A program made the position numbers and the translations under genes. Below, in pieces: positions 1 through 6,902 of a DNA stretch of 12,737 bases (position 1 is its first letter; each line of letters starts with the position of its first letter). The notes under the pieces were generated by a model. That model was not told where the DNA came from. It searched no databases and worked only from the letters and a program-made list of their open reading frames with translations. This DNA is from JBDTVS01 sp040007095 (GTDB lineage: Bacteria > Acidobacteriota > Vicinamibacteria > Vicinamibacterales > CAVVIG01): contig JBDTVS010000114.1 of the NCBI GenBank assembly GCA_040007095.1, positions 1-12,737 of the forward strand. The letters run 5' to 3'.

Positions 1-89
1 TCGTCCGGCAGCGTGCGGAGGGCCGCTCGCAGCTTGTCCCGATCGATCTCGATCGGCGGGCGGGCCACGGCTACCGCCCGCCCGCCCAT
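1..89 (-). CDS. Possible 5' end of a small protein, cut by the window edge
   Basis: An open frame reads from ATG at 89 to the left edge (29 codons), starting MGGRAVAVARPPIEIDRDKL and continuing RAALRTLPD. The stretch IEIDRDKLRAALRTL looks like an amphipathic helix and is more protein-like than the sequence upstream. There is no clear ribosome binding site before the ATG and the rest lies outside the window. I do not recognise the family. It could equally be a chance frame in GC-rich DNA. Confidence 0.27.
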   Translation of the reverse strand, partial: MGGRAVAVARPPIEIDRDKLRAALRTLPD

Positions 90-405
90 CGGCGAGAGGC
101 CGGGATCGAGACGCAGCCATGCGCGGGCGGGTCGGGCAGCGGCGGCTCCGTGATCAGGATCCGCTGGCGGGACCTGCCGCGCGCGCAACGCGCGATCGCG
201 AGCACGTCGATCTGACTAGGCATCGCCCGATCGCCTTCGACGCCGCTGGTCACGCCCAGTACACCGCTTCACGGCCGCGAGGTGTCGCCAGTCCACACGG
301 TAAGGCTACTCGACAACCTACGTCCGCGTAGATCAGATTCGCAGATGTGAGGTCACCATCGTGACTGCTACGCGTGCACGTTTCATTGACCCTGAGGACA
401 TGCAC
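90..405. other. Intergenic stretch without a convincing gene
   Basis: No frame here looks like a recognisable protein. A 60-codon frame on the minus strand (253 to 71) contains a stretch reading RQRILITEPPLPDPPAHG but matches nothing I know. The 12-mer GGCTACTCGACA at 304-315 recurs at 1571-1582 on the other side of the higBA pair. The 3' end leads into the higBA promoter. Confidence 0.4.
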
Positions 406-434
406 TTGACAGCATATGCACTGTAGAGCATACT
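406..434 (+). promoter_or_regulatory. higBA promoter with overlapping dyad operator
   Basis: A consensus -35 TTGACA (406-411), a 17-bp spacer and a -10 of CATACT (429-434, 4 of 6 matches) form a good sigma-70-type promoter. An inverted repeat, TATGC (415-419) with GCATA (428-432) separated by 8 bases, lies across the spacer and -10. The 8-bp palindrome GCATATGC (412-419) overlaps it. HigA-type antitoxins repress their own operon by binding such dyads, so this is the likely operator. The binding role is inferred. Confidence 0.55.
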
Positions 435-493
435 CGGCGGAGTGATGATCCGCATGGACGGCGGCCGTGATGCGGGGCATGCCTGTTGGCCAT

Positions 494-853
494 ATGAGAT
501 GGACCGTTGAGATCGGCGATGAGTTCTGGCCGGAATTTCAAGTGCTGCCTGAAGACGTCCAGTCTGAAATCCTCGCCCTCTCGCGGCTGCTCCAGCACCT
601 CGGCCCGCAATTGGGCCGCCCGCGTGTGGACACGCTCAAGGACTCGCGCCACGCGAACATGAAGGAGTTGCGCTTCGACGCCGCCGACGGCGTGTGGCGC
701 GTAGCCTTCGCCTTCGACCCGCAGCGCAAGGCGATGCTCCTGGTCGCCGGTGACAAGGCCGGGGTGAGTGAGCGGCGATTTTACAGGCAGCTCATTCGTA
801 AAGCCGACGACCGGCTGGATGCCCATCTCGAGCGGCTGAAAAGGAACACGTGA
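494..853 (+). CDS. higB: HigB-like / Gp49-family toxin (RelE superfamily)
   Basis: The 119-residue protein has the layout of the phage Gp49-like/HigB toxin family. The N-terminus is MRWTVEIGDEFWPEF, followed by a helical middle containing LLQHLGPQLGRPRVDTLKDS, the motif MKELRF, a strand WRVAFAFDP, then the family hallmark LLVAGDKAG and a basic C-terminal helix. Family members are translation-dependent or free mRNA ribonucleases that act at the ribosome and are neutralised by the downstream XRE antitoxin. I chose ATG 494 because related toxins start at the M-x-W-x-V-E strand; GTG 467 and ATG 470 are in-frame alternatives and none has a strong ribosome binding site. The stop overlaps the antitoxin ATG by one base, so the two are translationally coupled. 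The toxin-first order is the HigBA order. RelE-fold identity is firm, the exact subfamily less so. Confidence 0.86.
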   Translation: MRWTVEIGDEFWPEFQVLPEDVQSEILALSRLLQHLGPQLGRPRVDTLKDSRHANMKELRFDAADGVWRVAFAFDPQRKAMLLVAGDKAGVSERRFYRQLIRKADDRLDAHLERLKRNT

Positions 854-1203
854 TGCCCAGGAACGTCAATGACGCCATCCGGACCCTGAGCCCAGCGCGG
901 CGGAAGAAGGTCGAGGCGCGCGCCGCGGCGCTCATCGCGGAGGAAATGTCGCTCCGCGAGCTCCGCCAGGCTCACAAGCTGACGCAGCAGCGCGTGGCCA
1001 AGAAACTGGGCATCGGCCAGGAAGGCGTCTCCAAGCTCGAGAAGCGGACCGATCTCCTGCTCTCCACCTTGCGCGAGTACGTCGAGGCCATGGGCGGCAC
1101 GCTGTCCATCGTCGCCGCCTTCCCGGACCACAAGCCCGTCATCGTCACCGGCCTGGTCGCGATCGATTCGCCCCGCGCGAGCGACAGTCACCGCCGCGCG
1201 TAG
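853..1203 (+). CDS. higA: HigA-like antitoxin, XRE-family helix-turn-helix
   Basis: The 116-residue protein carries an XRE/Cro-type helix-turn-helix at about residues 33-75: the stretch LRELRQAHKLTQQRVAKKLG, then IGQEGVSKLEKRTDLLLSTL, where QEGVSKLEKR is the recognition-helix region. A C-terminal tail reads EAMGGTLSIVAAFPDHKPV, ending in IVTGL, typical of antitoxins paired with Gp49-like toxins. It should bind and neutralise the upstream toxin and, with it, repress the promoter at 406-434. ATG 853 overlaps the toxin stop (TGATG) and has AAGGA about 7 bases upstream; GTG 850 is also possible. The cassette stands alone and no other gene appears co-transcribed. Confidence 0.87.
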   Translation: MPRNVNDAIRTLSPARRKKVEARAAALIAEEMSLRELRQAHKLTQQRVAKKLGIGQEGVSKLEKRTDLLLSTLREYVEAMGGTLSIVAAFPDHKPVIVTGLVAIDSPRASDSHRRA

Positions 1204-1761
1204 TCAGACCTTCCCGGTCCAGTCAGTCGACGTCCGTCAACGAGCGTCGGAACCGGTCGTCGACCTGGCTGTCGAACGAGAACCACCGGCCGCGCACCGC
1301 GAACGCATCGATCTGGAGCGGCCGACTGACGACGTCGCGACGACCAGCCTCGTCTCGATCGCCGGCTGCCGGACGCGCCGCCCAACTGGCGCCGCGGGGC
1401 GCCCACCACGTGCCGCCCATCCGAGCGGTGCGCGCGCCGGTGGCTCATCTCGCTCCCCGCGGCCTCTGCGAGACGCACGCCACCGACGACACGCGGTCGA
1501 ACGGATTCTACGATTTCGCGCCATGATTCTACGGTTTAAGGGTTAGAAACCGGTGATTCCACGATTTAAGGGCTACTCGACACCAGAGGCGTGAGATCGA
1601 TCGAGACCGCTTTCCCCATGTGGGGCATGATACGGACGCGCCGTGACAGCGCAGGTCACGGCGATTATGGCTGGTGGAGCCGTGCACCGACGATGAGGGA
1701 GAGCCAAATTCGGTGTCGCGGGTCTATGAATTCAAGTCAGTTCGACAACATTGGCCGACGC
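1204..1761. other. Gene-poor gap between higA and the DUF6994-like gene
   Basis: There is no confident gene. A minus-strand frame (1420 to 1223, 65 codons) has GC-rich third positions and a plausible C-terminal stretch reading RPLQIDAFAVRGRWFSFDSQ, but no recognisable family and no ribosome binding site. The right half holds three diverged copies of a GATTCTACG repeat (1504-1575). A long in-frame extension of the next gene (from 1591) has unremarkable composition. Confidence 0.4.
1504..1575 (+). repeat. Three diverged direct repeats of GATTCTACGATTTAAGGG type
   Basis: Copies begin at 1504 (GATTCTACGATTT, then diverges), 1525 (GATTCTACGGTTTAAGGG, then TTA) and 1555 (GATTCCACGATTTAAGGG, then CTA). 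The second and third agree at 18 of 21 positions, and the start spacings are 21 and 30 bases. The repeats are AT-richer than their surroundings. They may be protein-binding sites or a remnant of an element end; no role can be assigned. Confidence 0.6.
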
Positions 1762-2481
1762 ATGGTGATCGACACCTCGTTCGACTTCAGGACCGACACG
1801 CGGGACTACCCGAAGAGGGATCCTGACGCCTGCAGCCCCACTCTCCGCCGATACCACAAGCTCCTGTGGAGCAAGCCGCTGCCGGGTGGTGGACGCTTCG
1901 ATCTGGATGACGCCAAGCGCGGCGCGTACCTGTATCACCACTCAGGACTGGGCGAGTTCTGGCTCTCCAGCGACGCGGTTATCCCTTCGTTCACGAGATG
2001 GGGATTCGCTGCGGTGCATCACGAGTTCTGTACCGCGGAGGACAACGAAGCGTTTATGACCATCGGCTACACGATCGGCGGAATGATGGTCTTTCCGGGC
2101 AACCAGATCGAGGGCAAGTGGACCATCAACCAGGCCCGCGGGTGCCTCAGGAAGATCGCGGACCGGTTCGACCTCACACTCGAGTGCATTCGACGACACT
2201 ACCAGGGCTTGGACGACCCCAGCCGGTTGGGCGAGACACTGGAGCGGTACCGTGACTTCTTCGCATTGTTCGAGAGCTTCAGGGGCTACGTCGACTTCTT
2301 CCTGCTGCAAGATCTCGTCACGGACGATTACTCCGGCGTGACGTTTTGCATGCCGTTCGATGACTTCAAGACTCCCTCAGTCCCGAAGGATTTTGACACC
2401 TATCTGGAGTACCGACGCCGGAGTATCGAGTTCATCGAGGCTCGAAACCGGAGGATTGTTCGATACGGGGCATCCCAGTAG
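1762..2481 (+). CDS. DUF6994-like protein of unknown function
   Basis: From ATG 1762 the protein has 239 residues. It opens with MVIDTSFDFRTDTRDY, then RDPDACSPTLRRYHKLLWSK, PLPGGGRFDL, YLYHHSGLGEFWLSSDAVIP and IGGMMVFPGNQIEGKWTINQ, an arrangement I associate from memory with the DUF6994 family. It has no signal peptide, membrane segment or obvious catalytic motif. It is rich in aromatic residues and is probably a soluble cytoplasmic protein. The frame stays open upstream to 1591, with ATG 1726 as an alternative start; I prefer 1762 because relatives begin near the FDFRTDT motif, but no start has a good ribosome binding site. It stands alone between a TA pair and mobile-element remnants. I do not know its function. 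Confidence 0.72.
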   Translation: MVIDTSFDFRTDTRDYPKRDPDACSPTLRRYHKLLWSKPLPGGGRFDLDDAKRGAYLYHHSGLGEFWLSSDAVIPSFTRWGFAAVHHEFCTAEDNEAFMTIGYTIGGMMVFPGNQIEGKWTINQARGCLRKIADRFDLTLECIRRHYQGLDDPSRLGETLERYRDFFALFESFRGYVDFFLLQDLVTDDYSGVTFCMPFDDFKTPSVPKDFDTYLEYRRRSIEFIEARNRRIVRYGASQ

Positions 2482-2535
2482 CGCCGAGCGCATCGGTAGC
2501 ACCTCTTCGTCGGGCGCGCGTTGTCGATCATCCGT
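2482..2535. other. Short spacer before an inverted-repeat element
   Basis: No feature is visible between the stop of the DUF6994-like gene and the inverted-repeat segment. The spacer has no stem-loop followed by a T run, so no intrinsic terminator is evident. Confidence 0.4.
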
Positions 2536-2679
2536 GAGAGCATGCAAAGTTGTGGGGTTCGCCGAGCCTTCGCCTGTGCCTTTCCCCAAGAATCTGGCCT
2601 CAGATCGTTGCTGACAGCCTCTCAACGGGTCGCAGCTGATGAGCTGGCGGTGGGCCACCCCACAACTTTGCATGCTCTC
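2536..2679. mobile_element. 144-bp MITE-like segment with perfect 23-bp inverted ends
   Basis: Positions 2536-2558 (starting GAGAGCATGCAAAGTTGTGG) and 2657-2679 are exact reverse complements over 23 bases and enclose 98 bases with no gene of their own. This is the shape of a miniature inverted-repeat element or of an IS internally deleted to its ends. I see no target duplication in the immediate flanks. Its right end abuts the remnant of a transposase gene, so it may have inserted into, or derive from, that older element. Confidence 0.6.
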
Positions 2680-2826
2680 CGCTACGGGATGCCGATTTCG
2701 ACGGCGACGACGGAAGCGACCGTGAATCAGGTGATCAGCCGTCGCATGGTCAAGCAGCAACAAATGAGGTGGACTCGCGACGGCGCGCAGCACGTGCTCG
2801 AGGTGCGCACGCAGGTGCTCAATGGA
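2680..2826 (+). pseudogene. Transposase C-terminal fragment (ISKra4-like), part 1, interrupted by IS21
   Basis: The frame encodes RYGMPISTATTEATVNQVIS, then RRMVKQQQMRWTRDGAQHVL and EVRTQVLNG. The pattern of E-A-x-V-N-Q, K-Q-Q-M-x-W, G-A and V-R-T-x-V-L-N-G is the conserved C-terminal end of a transposase family I associate with ISKra4; the family name is from memory, the transposase identity firmer. The N-terminal part is missing: the frame runs into the inverted-repeat segment at 2679. At 2826 the gene is cut by the IS21 element. It resumes in frame at 9399 after one copy of the ATGGA duplication. This is a dead gene. Confidence 0.68.
2822..2826. repeat. Target-site duplication of the IS21 element, left copy (ATGGA)
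   Basis: ATGGA directly precedes the left terminal TGT of the IS and is repeated directly after the right terminal ACA at 9394-9398. Removing one copy and the element restores the transposase frame across the junction, reading VLNG then SLEATFRRWYP. Five bases fits IS21-family insertions. Confidence 0.88.
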
Positions 2827-2863
2827 TGTTGGCGCTCACGAAAAACCGCGTAAATCTGGACCG
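2827..2863. repeat. IS21 terminal inverted repeat, istB side
   Basis: It starts TGTTGGCGCTCAC and contains a 19-base core, AAACCGCGTAAATCTGGAC (2844-2862). It matches the reverse complement of 9357-9393 at 31 of 37 positions. A small stem-loop, ACCCGG-TGGG-CCGGGT at 2864-2879, follows and may end istB transcription, although it lacks a T run. Confidence 0.9.
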
Positions 2864-2883
2864 ACCCGGTGGGCCGGGTGGCC

Positions 2884-3666
2884 TCAGGGCGGGGGCCGTC
2901 GAGATTTGTGGGTGAGTTCCGCATCGCGTCGGCGATAGCTGTCGCCTTCAATAGAGATGATCTCCGCATGGTGCGTGAGGCGGTCAATGAGCGCGACGGC
3001 ACAGGACGCGTTGGGAAAGATGGTGTCCCACTGCTTGAAGGGCAGATTCGTCGTGACGATCAGGGATCGCTGCTCATAGCGCCGACTCACGATCTGAAAG
3101 AGGAGATCGGCGGCGTGCGCGTCGTAGGCCAGGTAGCCAATTTCATCAATGGCGAGCAGGTGGGGCCGGGCGTAGGCGCGGAAGCGCCGTTCGAGCGCAC
3201 GTGAGGTCTCTTGCCCGTTGAGATCGAGGACGAGATCGGCGGCGGTGAGAAAGCGGGCGGAGTGGCCGGCCAGCACCGCCTGGTGGACGAGGTTCTTGGC
3301 GAGCATCGTTTTGCCGAGTCCCTGGGCGCCGACAAGGATGACGTTTTCGCCCTTGCTGAGGAAGTCGAGCGTGAAGACGCGCTCAAGGGTGGGGCGATGG
3401 AGCTGCTTGGGCCACGCCCAGTCCCAGTCCGCCATCGCTTTGAAGCGCCCGAGGCACGCGTCGCGGAGCTGGCGTTCGACGCGGCGACGGACGCGCGCGT
3501 CCAGTTCGGCCTGCGCGAGGGTTTCCAGCAGGACGATGGGGCTCCAGCGCTTCTGGGTCGCGCGGGCGACGAGATCGTTGAGGTCGTCGGCGGTGTGCGC
3601 GAGGCCGAGCCGGCGCAGATTATCGGTCAGGGTCGTCGTCGGGGTCGGGGCGACTGAAGGCATCAT
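2884..3666 (-). CDS. istB: IS21 transposition helper ATPase IstB
   Basis: The 260-residue protein is a complete IstB, an AAA+ ATPase of the DnaC/DnaA clade that selects target DNA and stimulates the IstA transposase. Visible are a helical N-terminal IstA/DNA-interaction region (residues 10-100), Walker A GAQGLGKT (113-120), Walker B LLAIDEIG (170-177), a sensor-1-like segment IVTTNLPF (203-210) and the family signature ALIDRLTHHAEIISIEGDSY (225-244). The length is typical (about 250 residues). ATG 3666 has GGAGA just upstream; ATG 3663 is an alternative. The start lies 47 bases inside the 3' end of istA, so translation is coupled as usual for IS21. The gene itself is intact even though its istA partner is interrupted. 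Confidence 0.95.
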   Translation of the reverse strand: MMPSVAPTPTTTLTDNLRRLGLAHTADDLNDLVARATQKRWSPIVLLETLAQAELDARVRRRVERQLRDACLGRFKAMADWDWAWPKQLHRPTLERVFTLDFLSKGENVILVGAQGLGKTMLAKNLVHQAVLAGHSARFLTAADLVLDLNGQETSRALERRFRAYARPHLLAIDEIGYLAYDAHAADLLFQIVSRRYEQRSLIVTTNLPFKQWDTIFPNASCAVALIDRLTHHAEIISIEGDSYRRRDAELTHKSRRPPP

Positions 3667-4768
3667 AGGTCTCCAAGCGATGGGGCGTGACGTCGAGATC
3701 GCGCACGCCGGGGTGATCGGGTAACGCGAGGGGCACGGGCGGCTGGTGGCCGCGGTGGCGCCGCCGGGTTTCGAGGAGGTGCGCGATGGCGCCGGCGCCG
3801 AGGGCGTCGCGCGCCAGCGCGAGGGTGACCGCGGCGGCGAGTTCCTGGGGGCCGTAATCGTCGAGGAGCGCGAGGAGGCGGCCGGTGTGGGCGCGGAGGG
3901 ACTCGCCCCGCACCGCGAGCCGCTCGAAGAGCGTGGCGGTCAGCGGGACGGCGAGGCGGAGGCGGTCGCGCGCGGTCTGGGGATTCGCCTGGCGCGTCGC
4001 CGCCAGCAGGCCTTCCAGATGGGCCCGATCGTCGATCGTCTGGGCGGTGTCGTAGCTGCGCGCATGGGACGCGATCACGTCGGTCCCGGCGACGAGGCGC
4101 ACGGTCGTGGCGCTGGCCAGGAGCGTCAAGGGCTGGCGGACGTGCCGGTGGGGAATCGAGTAGTCATTCCGATCGAAGCGGACATAGGGCGTCTTGCCGG
4201 AGACCACGGCGCGCAACACGTCGGTCGCGAAGGGATGCGCCGGGAGCGGGAGGAGGCGCGGCTGCTCCTGGGCGAGGACCTGCGCGACGGTGTGATCGGG
4301 CTGCTCGGGATGGGGCCGCTGGTGGGCGACCTCGTCGCGCCACCGCCGAAATTGCGCATTGAGGTCGTCGACGTCGCGAAAGGTCCGGGCGGCAAAGAAT
4401 GCATGGCGGAGATATTGAATTTGCCGCTCGATTTTGCCCTTCTCGTTCCCTCGACCCGGCGTACACGGACGAGGCGCGAAGTGATAGTGGCCGGCGAGCT
4501 CGAGTAAGCGGGGGTGAAAGCGGATCGCACTCCCCTGGCGTTCGAGCACGGCGGTCTTGAGGTTGTCATAGACCAAGGTGCGCGCGATCCCGCCAGCGGT
4601 CTGGAAGGCCGCGACGTGCCCCCGGAGAAAACTCTCGAGCGTCTGGTCGAGCGTGAAGAGCGCATCGATCGCGCGCGAGTAGGAGAGGACCATCACAAAG
4701 CCGGAGAGCGGCCGCGTGCCGTGGCCGATGCGAAGGGTGCCAAAGGCGCCCCAGTCGACTTGTGCCTC
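3620..4768 (-). pseudogene. istA: IS21 transposase IstA, C-terminal part (catalytic core), separated from its start by RIT
   Basis: This is residues 119-500 of the reconstructed IstA, a DDE-type transposase that cuts and joins the IS ends. It starts at EAQVDWGAFG, whose Asp (about D123) is the first catalytic acid. The second is in TLVYDNLKTA (about D186) and the Glu is in GRGNEKGKIER (about E232). Then come the region DYSIPHRHVRQPLTLLA typical of the IS21 C-terminal domain and a long helical tail ending in an Asp/Arg-rich stretch. The frame closes upstream at a stop within the RIT end (4799-4801), leaving no natural start; the first in-frame candidates are GTG 4699 and ATG 4696, after the first catalytic Asp. 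The 3' end overlaps istB. The fragment alone should be inactive. Confidence 0.9.
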
Positions 4769-4798
4769 TTCGCTATGGGAAGCTTCCCATAGCGAAGA
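4767..4798. repeat. Perfect 32-bp palindrome at one end of the RIT element
   Basis: The 16-base arm starting TCTTCGCTATGGGAAG at 4767 is followed directly by its exact reverse complement, with the centre between 4782 and 4783. The right part overlaps the first bases of the 33-bp inverted repeat. The inner 10-mer TATGGGAAGC occurs in both orientations within the palindrome and once more at 8206-8215 in the subterminal zone of the opposite end. That ties it to the element rather than to the target. It looks like a dyad binding site for a recombinase; that role is inferred. Confidence 0.93.
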
Positions 4799-4826
4799 TT
4801 ATGGTGAGACCGGCGTTATGGTAAGT
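4794..4826. repeat. RIT terminal inverted repeat, ritC end
   Basis: This is identical over 33 bases to the reverse complement of 8280-8312. Inside it, TTATGGTGAG (4799-4808) and TTATGGTAAG (4816-4825) form a direct repeat with a 17-base period, around a central ACCGGCG. Such paired motifs are expected of recombinase-binding sites. Confidence 0.95.
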
Positions 4827-4875
4827 GTGTCTGGGATCGATGTTGATCCTTTTGACACTTTGCCCCAATGAGCCG

Positions 4876-4896
4876 CGCCGGTCTCCGCATAATTTC
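4876..4896. repeat. Second, inward-facing copy of the RIT end repeat, ritC side
   Basis: Read on the minus strand this is GAAATTATGCGGAGACCGGC plus G, matching the outer repeat start GAAGATTATGGTGAGACCGG plus CG with one gap and two substitutions. It faces the outer copy across about 50 bases, so the two could pair as a stem-loop or bind recombinase as an inverted pair. It ends one base before the ritC stop codon (4897-4899). Confidence 0.75.
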
Positions 4897-5901
4897 CTAC
4901 AGGGATTCGAGCCAGACGAGGAGGTCGTTCGGAAGGCGGGGCTCTTTCGCTGCGGGACGCGTGGGTGATCCGACCAGCGTGAGCGCCTCGCGTTTCATGG
5001 TCAGGTCGATCTGGATGTAGACCTCAGTCGACTTCACGTCGGCGTGCCCGAGAAAATCCTTGATGGTGATCAACGGCACGCCAGCCTGGAGCAAGTGCAT
5101 GGCCTTGGTGTGTCGAAGGGTGTGAGGACTGATGCCGCGGCGGTTCAGACTCGGCATGGACGCGCCAGCGCGACGGAGATATTTCATGAGCAGGTAGCGT
5201 GCGCCATGACGTGTCAATCGCTCGCGCCGATGATTGGAGACGAGCGGCGTGTGGGGATCGGCACCGCGTCCCGGACGCGCAAGGAATTGCGAAACGAGCC
5301 GCGCCGTTTGTGGGAGCAGCGGGCAGAGCCGTTCGCGGCGACCCTTGCCTTGGATGCGCACGAAGGGCGGAGTGGCGAGACGAAAATTTGTCGCGGTCAG
5401 ATTCAGCAGCTCCTGAATTCGCGCGCCGGTGTCGTACAGCAACGCCAGCAGCAGATAGTCCCGTTCGCCGTCCCCCGTCGAGCGATCCACCTGTGCCAAG
5501 AGGTGGGCGAGCTCGGCTTCGGTGAGATAGCCGAGCACCGGACGCGTGGTCTTCTTGAGGGGAATGGCGAGAACCCGCTGGCAGGCAAGGGCGAGGGCGG
5601 GCTCGCAGTCGGCCACGTATCGCACGAAACTGTGGATGGCGGCCAGCCGAGCATTGCGCGTGCGGATCGTGTTATGCCGAGTGGTTTCCAAGTGCTCGAG
5701 AAATTGCAGGATCAGCGCCGGCGTCAAATCCTCGAACCGAAGGGCCGTGACGGATCGGTGGCCGCTCTCCTTCGCAAATCGCAGCAGCAGCTTGAGCGTG
5801 TCGCGGTACGCCGCGGTCGTGTGCGCGCTGACATTCCGCTCGGCGGCCAGGTGGCGCACGAAATAGCCCGTCACGAAGGTGGCGAGATCGGGGCTCGTCA
5901 T
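4897..5901 (-). CDS. ritC: RIT tyrosine recombinase RitC
   Basis: The 334-residue tyrosine recombinase is the third of the trio. An N-terminal SAM-like core-binding domain (about residues 5-105) precedes the catalytic domain. The catalytic set is complete: R161 (DTGARIQEL), K186 (QGKGRRERL), H260 and R263 (SPHTLRHTKAMHLLQAG), H286 (DFLGHADVKS) and nucleophile Y295 (TEVYIQID). The sequence around the second box and the IDLTMKREAL tail fits the RitC subgroup. It should cut and exchange strands at the RIT ends together with RitA and RitB. Its ATG shares ATGA with the ritB stop (5898-5901), indicating coupled translation. The stop almost touches the inner end repeat, so the coding region is packed tightly against the element end. 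I see no damage. Confidence 0.93.
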   Translation of the reverse strand: MTSPDLATFVTGYFVRHLAAERNVSAHTTAAYRDTLKLLLRFAKESGHRSVTALRFEDLTPALILQFLEHLETTRHNTIRTRNARLAAIHSFVRYVADCEPALALACQRVLAIPLKKTTRPVLGYLTEAELAHLLAQVDRSTGDGERDYLLLALLYDTGARIQELLNLTATNFRLATPPFVRIQGKGRRERLCPLLPQTARLVSQFLARPGRGADPHTPLVSNHRRERLTRHGARYLLMKYLRRAGASMPSLNRRGISPHTLRHTKAMHLLQAGVPLITIKDFLGHADVKSTEVYIQIDLTMKREALTLVGSPTRPAAKEPRLPNDLLVWLESL

Positions 5902-6902
5902 TCGGCGCTCCTCTCGGTGATGAGGTACCCAAAGCGAGCGGCATGGCGACGCGTGACCTCACCGACCATGTCGAGCGTCAGCTGCAGATAGCGTTGGGAG
6001 CTGCTCAAGCCGACGTGTCCTAAGTAGGTCGCCAGGATGGGCAGTCGTGCATTGAGATCGACGCCCTGCTCGTACCACAGGAGCAGGCGAAGCGCGACGA
6101 ATGAGTGTCGGAGATCATGCAACCGGAGCGAGTGCCCACCGCTCCGGCGAGGGATGTCGGCCGCGTCGAGGACCTGATGGAAGGCGGCGCGGAGCGCACT
6201 GATGGAGTATCGACAGCGGGCCGCCGTCGGAAAGAACGGCGCATCTGGAAGGCGGCTGTCGAGATGAGCGGTCACTGCGGCGCGGCAGCGGCGCAGATGC
6301 CCGGCGACATCGGCCGCCACCGGGACACAGCGGGATTTGCCAAACTTGGTGTCGTGAATCCGCAGGACGCCGACGTCGAGATCCACGTCGGCGTCGGTTA
6401 AGCGCAGCACCTCACCGGCCCGCAGGCCCGTGAGGTACAGCAGCACCAGGGCCGTCCCGAGCGTCGTCGGTCGGAGGGGCGCCCAGGACGCGATGGGAAC
6501 GGTCTGACAGGCGTGAAGAAAGCGACGGCCTTCCTCCCGACTCAACACGCGAGCCAGGAAGCGGCCGCGAACAATGGGAAGAAACCGCGGACCGGGTACC
6601 GCGGTGCGCGGTTGCTCGAGGGCCAGGAAGCGACACACTTGCCGAATGAGGCTCAACCGATGTCCGCGCGTCGTGTCGGACTCGTGTCCTCGCCGTGCCA
6701 CGAAGTCCCGAATCACGTCGAAGGAGATGACCGGATCGTCAGGGGCGACGTGCCCCTCGAGAAACCGATCGAGGAGTCCGAGCGCCTGCGCTTCCGCATC
6801 GTAGCGGTAGCCGGCGGCCCGTTTGCCCTCGAGAAAGCGTTGCAGAGCCGACGCGAGGGGGGAGGAAAAGGCAGGAGAGGAGCGCGGCGGACGCGTCGTC
6901 AT
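5898..6902 (-). CDS. ritB: RIT tyrosine recombinase RitB
   Basis: The 334-residue tyrosine recombinase is the middle gene of the trio. Catalytic residues are complete: R161 (LTGLRAGEVLRL), K186 or K189 (DTKFGKSRCVPV), H262 and R265 (LHDLRHSFVALRLLLWYEQG), H296 (TYLGHVGLSS) and Y305 (SQRYLQLT). The segment LLLWYEQGVDLNARLPILAT between the second and third boxes is a RitB-type signature. I place the start at ATG 6902, which shares ATGA with the ritA stop and gives MTTRPPRSSPAFSSPLASAL. An in-frame start at 7025 would extend far into ritA and is unlikely. It acts with its two neighbours on the RIT ends; the division of labour among the three is not known from sequence. Confidence 0.93.
   Translation of the reverse strand: MTTRPPRSSPAFSSPLASALQRFLEGKRAAGYRYDAEAQALGLLDRFLEGHVAPDDPVISFDVIRDFVARRGHESDTTRGHRLSLIRQVCRFLALEQPRTAVPGPRFLPIVRGRFLARVLSREEGRRFLHACQTVPIASWAPLRPTTLGTALVLLYLTGLRAGEVLRLTDADVDLDVGVLRIHDTKFGKSRCVPVAADVAGHLRRCRAAVTAHLDSRLPDAPFFPTAARCRYSISALRAAFHQVLDAADIPRRSGGHSLRLHDLRHSFVALRLLLWYEQGVDLNARLPILATYLGHVGLSSSQRYLQLTLDMVGEVTRRHAARFGYLITERSAE

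Noticed and set aside
71..253. 60-codon minus-strand frame near the left edge
   Set aside because: No recognisable motif, and it overlaps the alternative frame starting at 89; too short to support.
1223..1420. 65-codon minus-strand frame after higA
   Set aside because: GC-rich third positions are suggestive, but there is no ribosome binding site, no known family and three overlapping alternatives.
1504..1575. Possible CRISPR array
   Set aside because: Only three diverged copies, irregular spacing, spacers of 10 bases or fewer and no cas gene.
3211..3657. Long plus-strand reading frame opposite istB
   Set aside because: It is the antisense of a full istB with all ATPase motifs; long antisense frames are expected in GC-rich genes.
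3746..4507. 253-codon plus-strand frame rich in G, A, R, E and V
   Set aside because: It lies opposite the catalytic part of istA, has biased composition and no recognisable motif.
5044..5991. 315-codon plus-strand frame opposite ritC and ritB
   Set aside because: Antisense shadow of two recombinases with complete catalytic residues.
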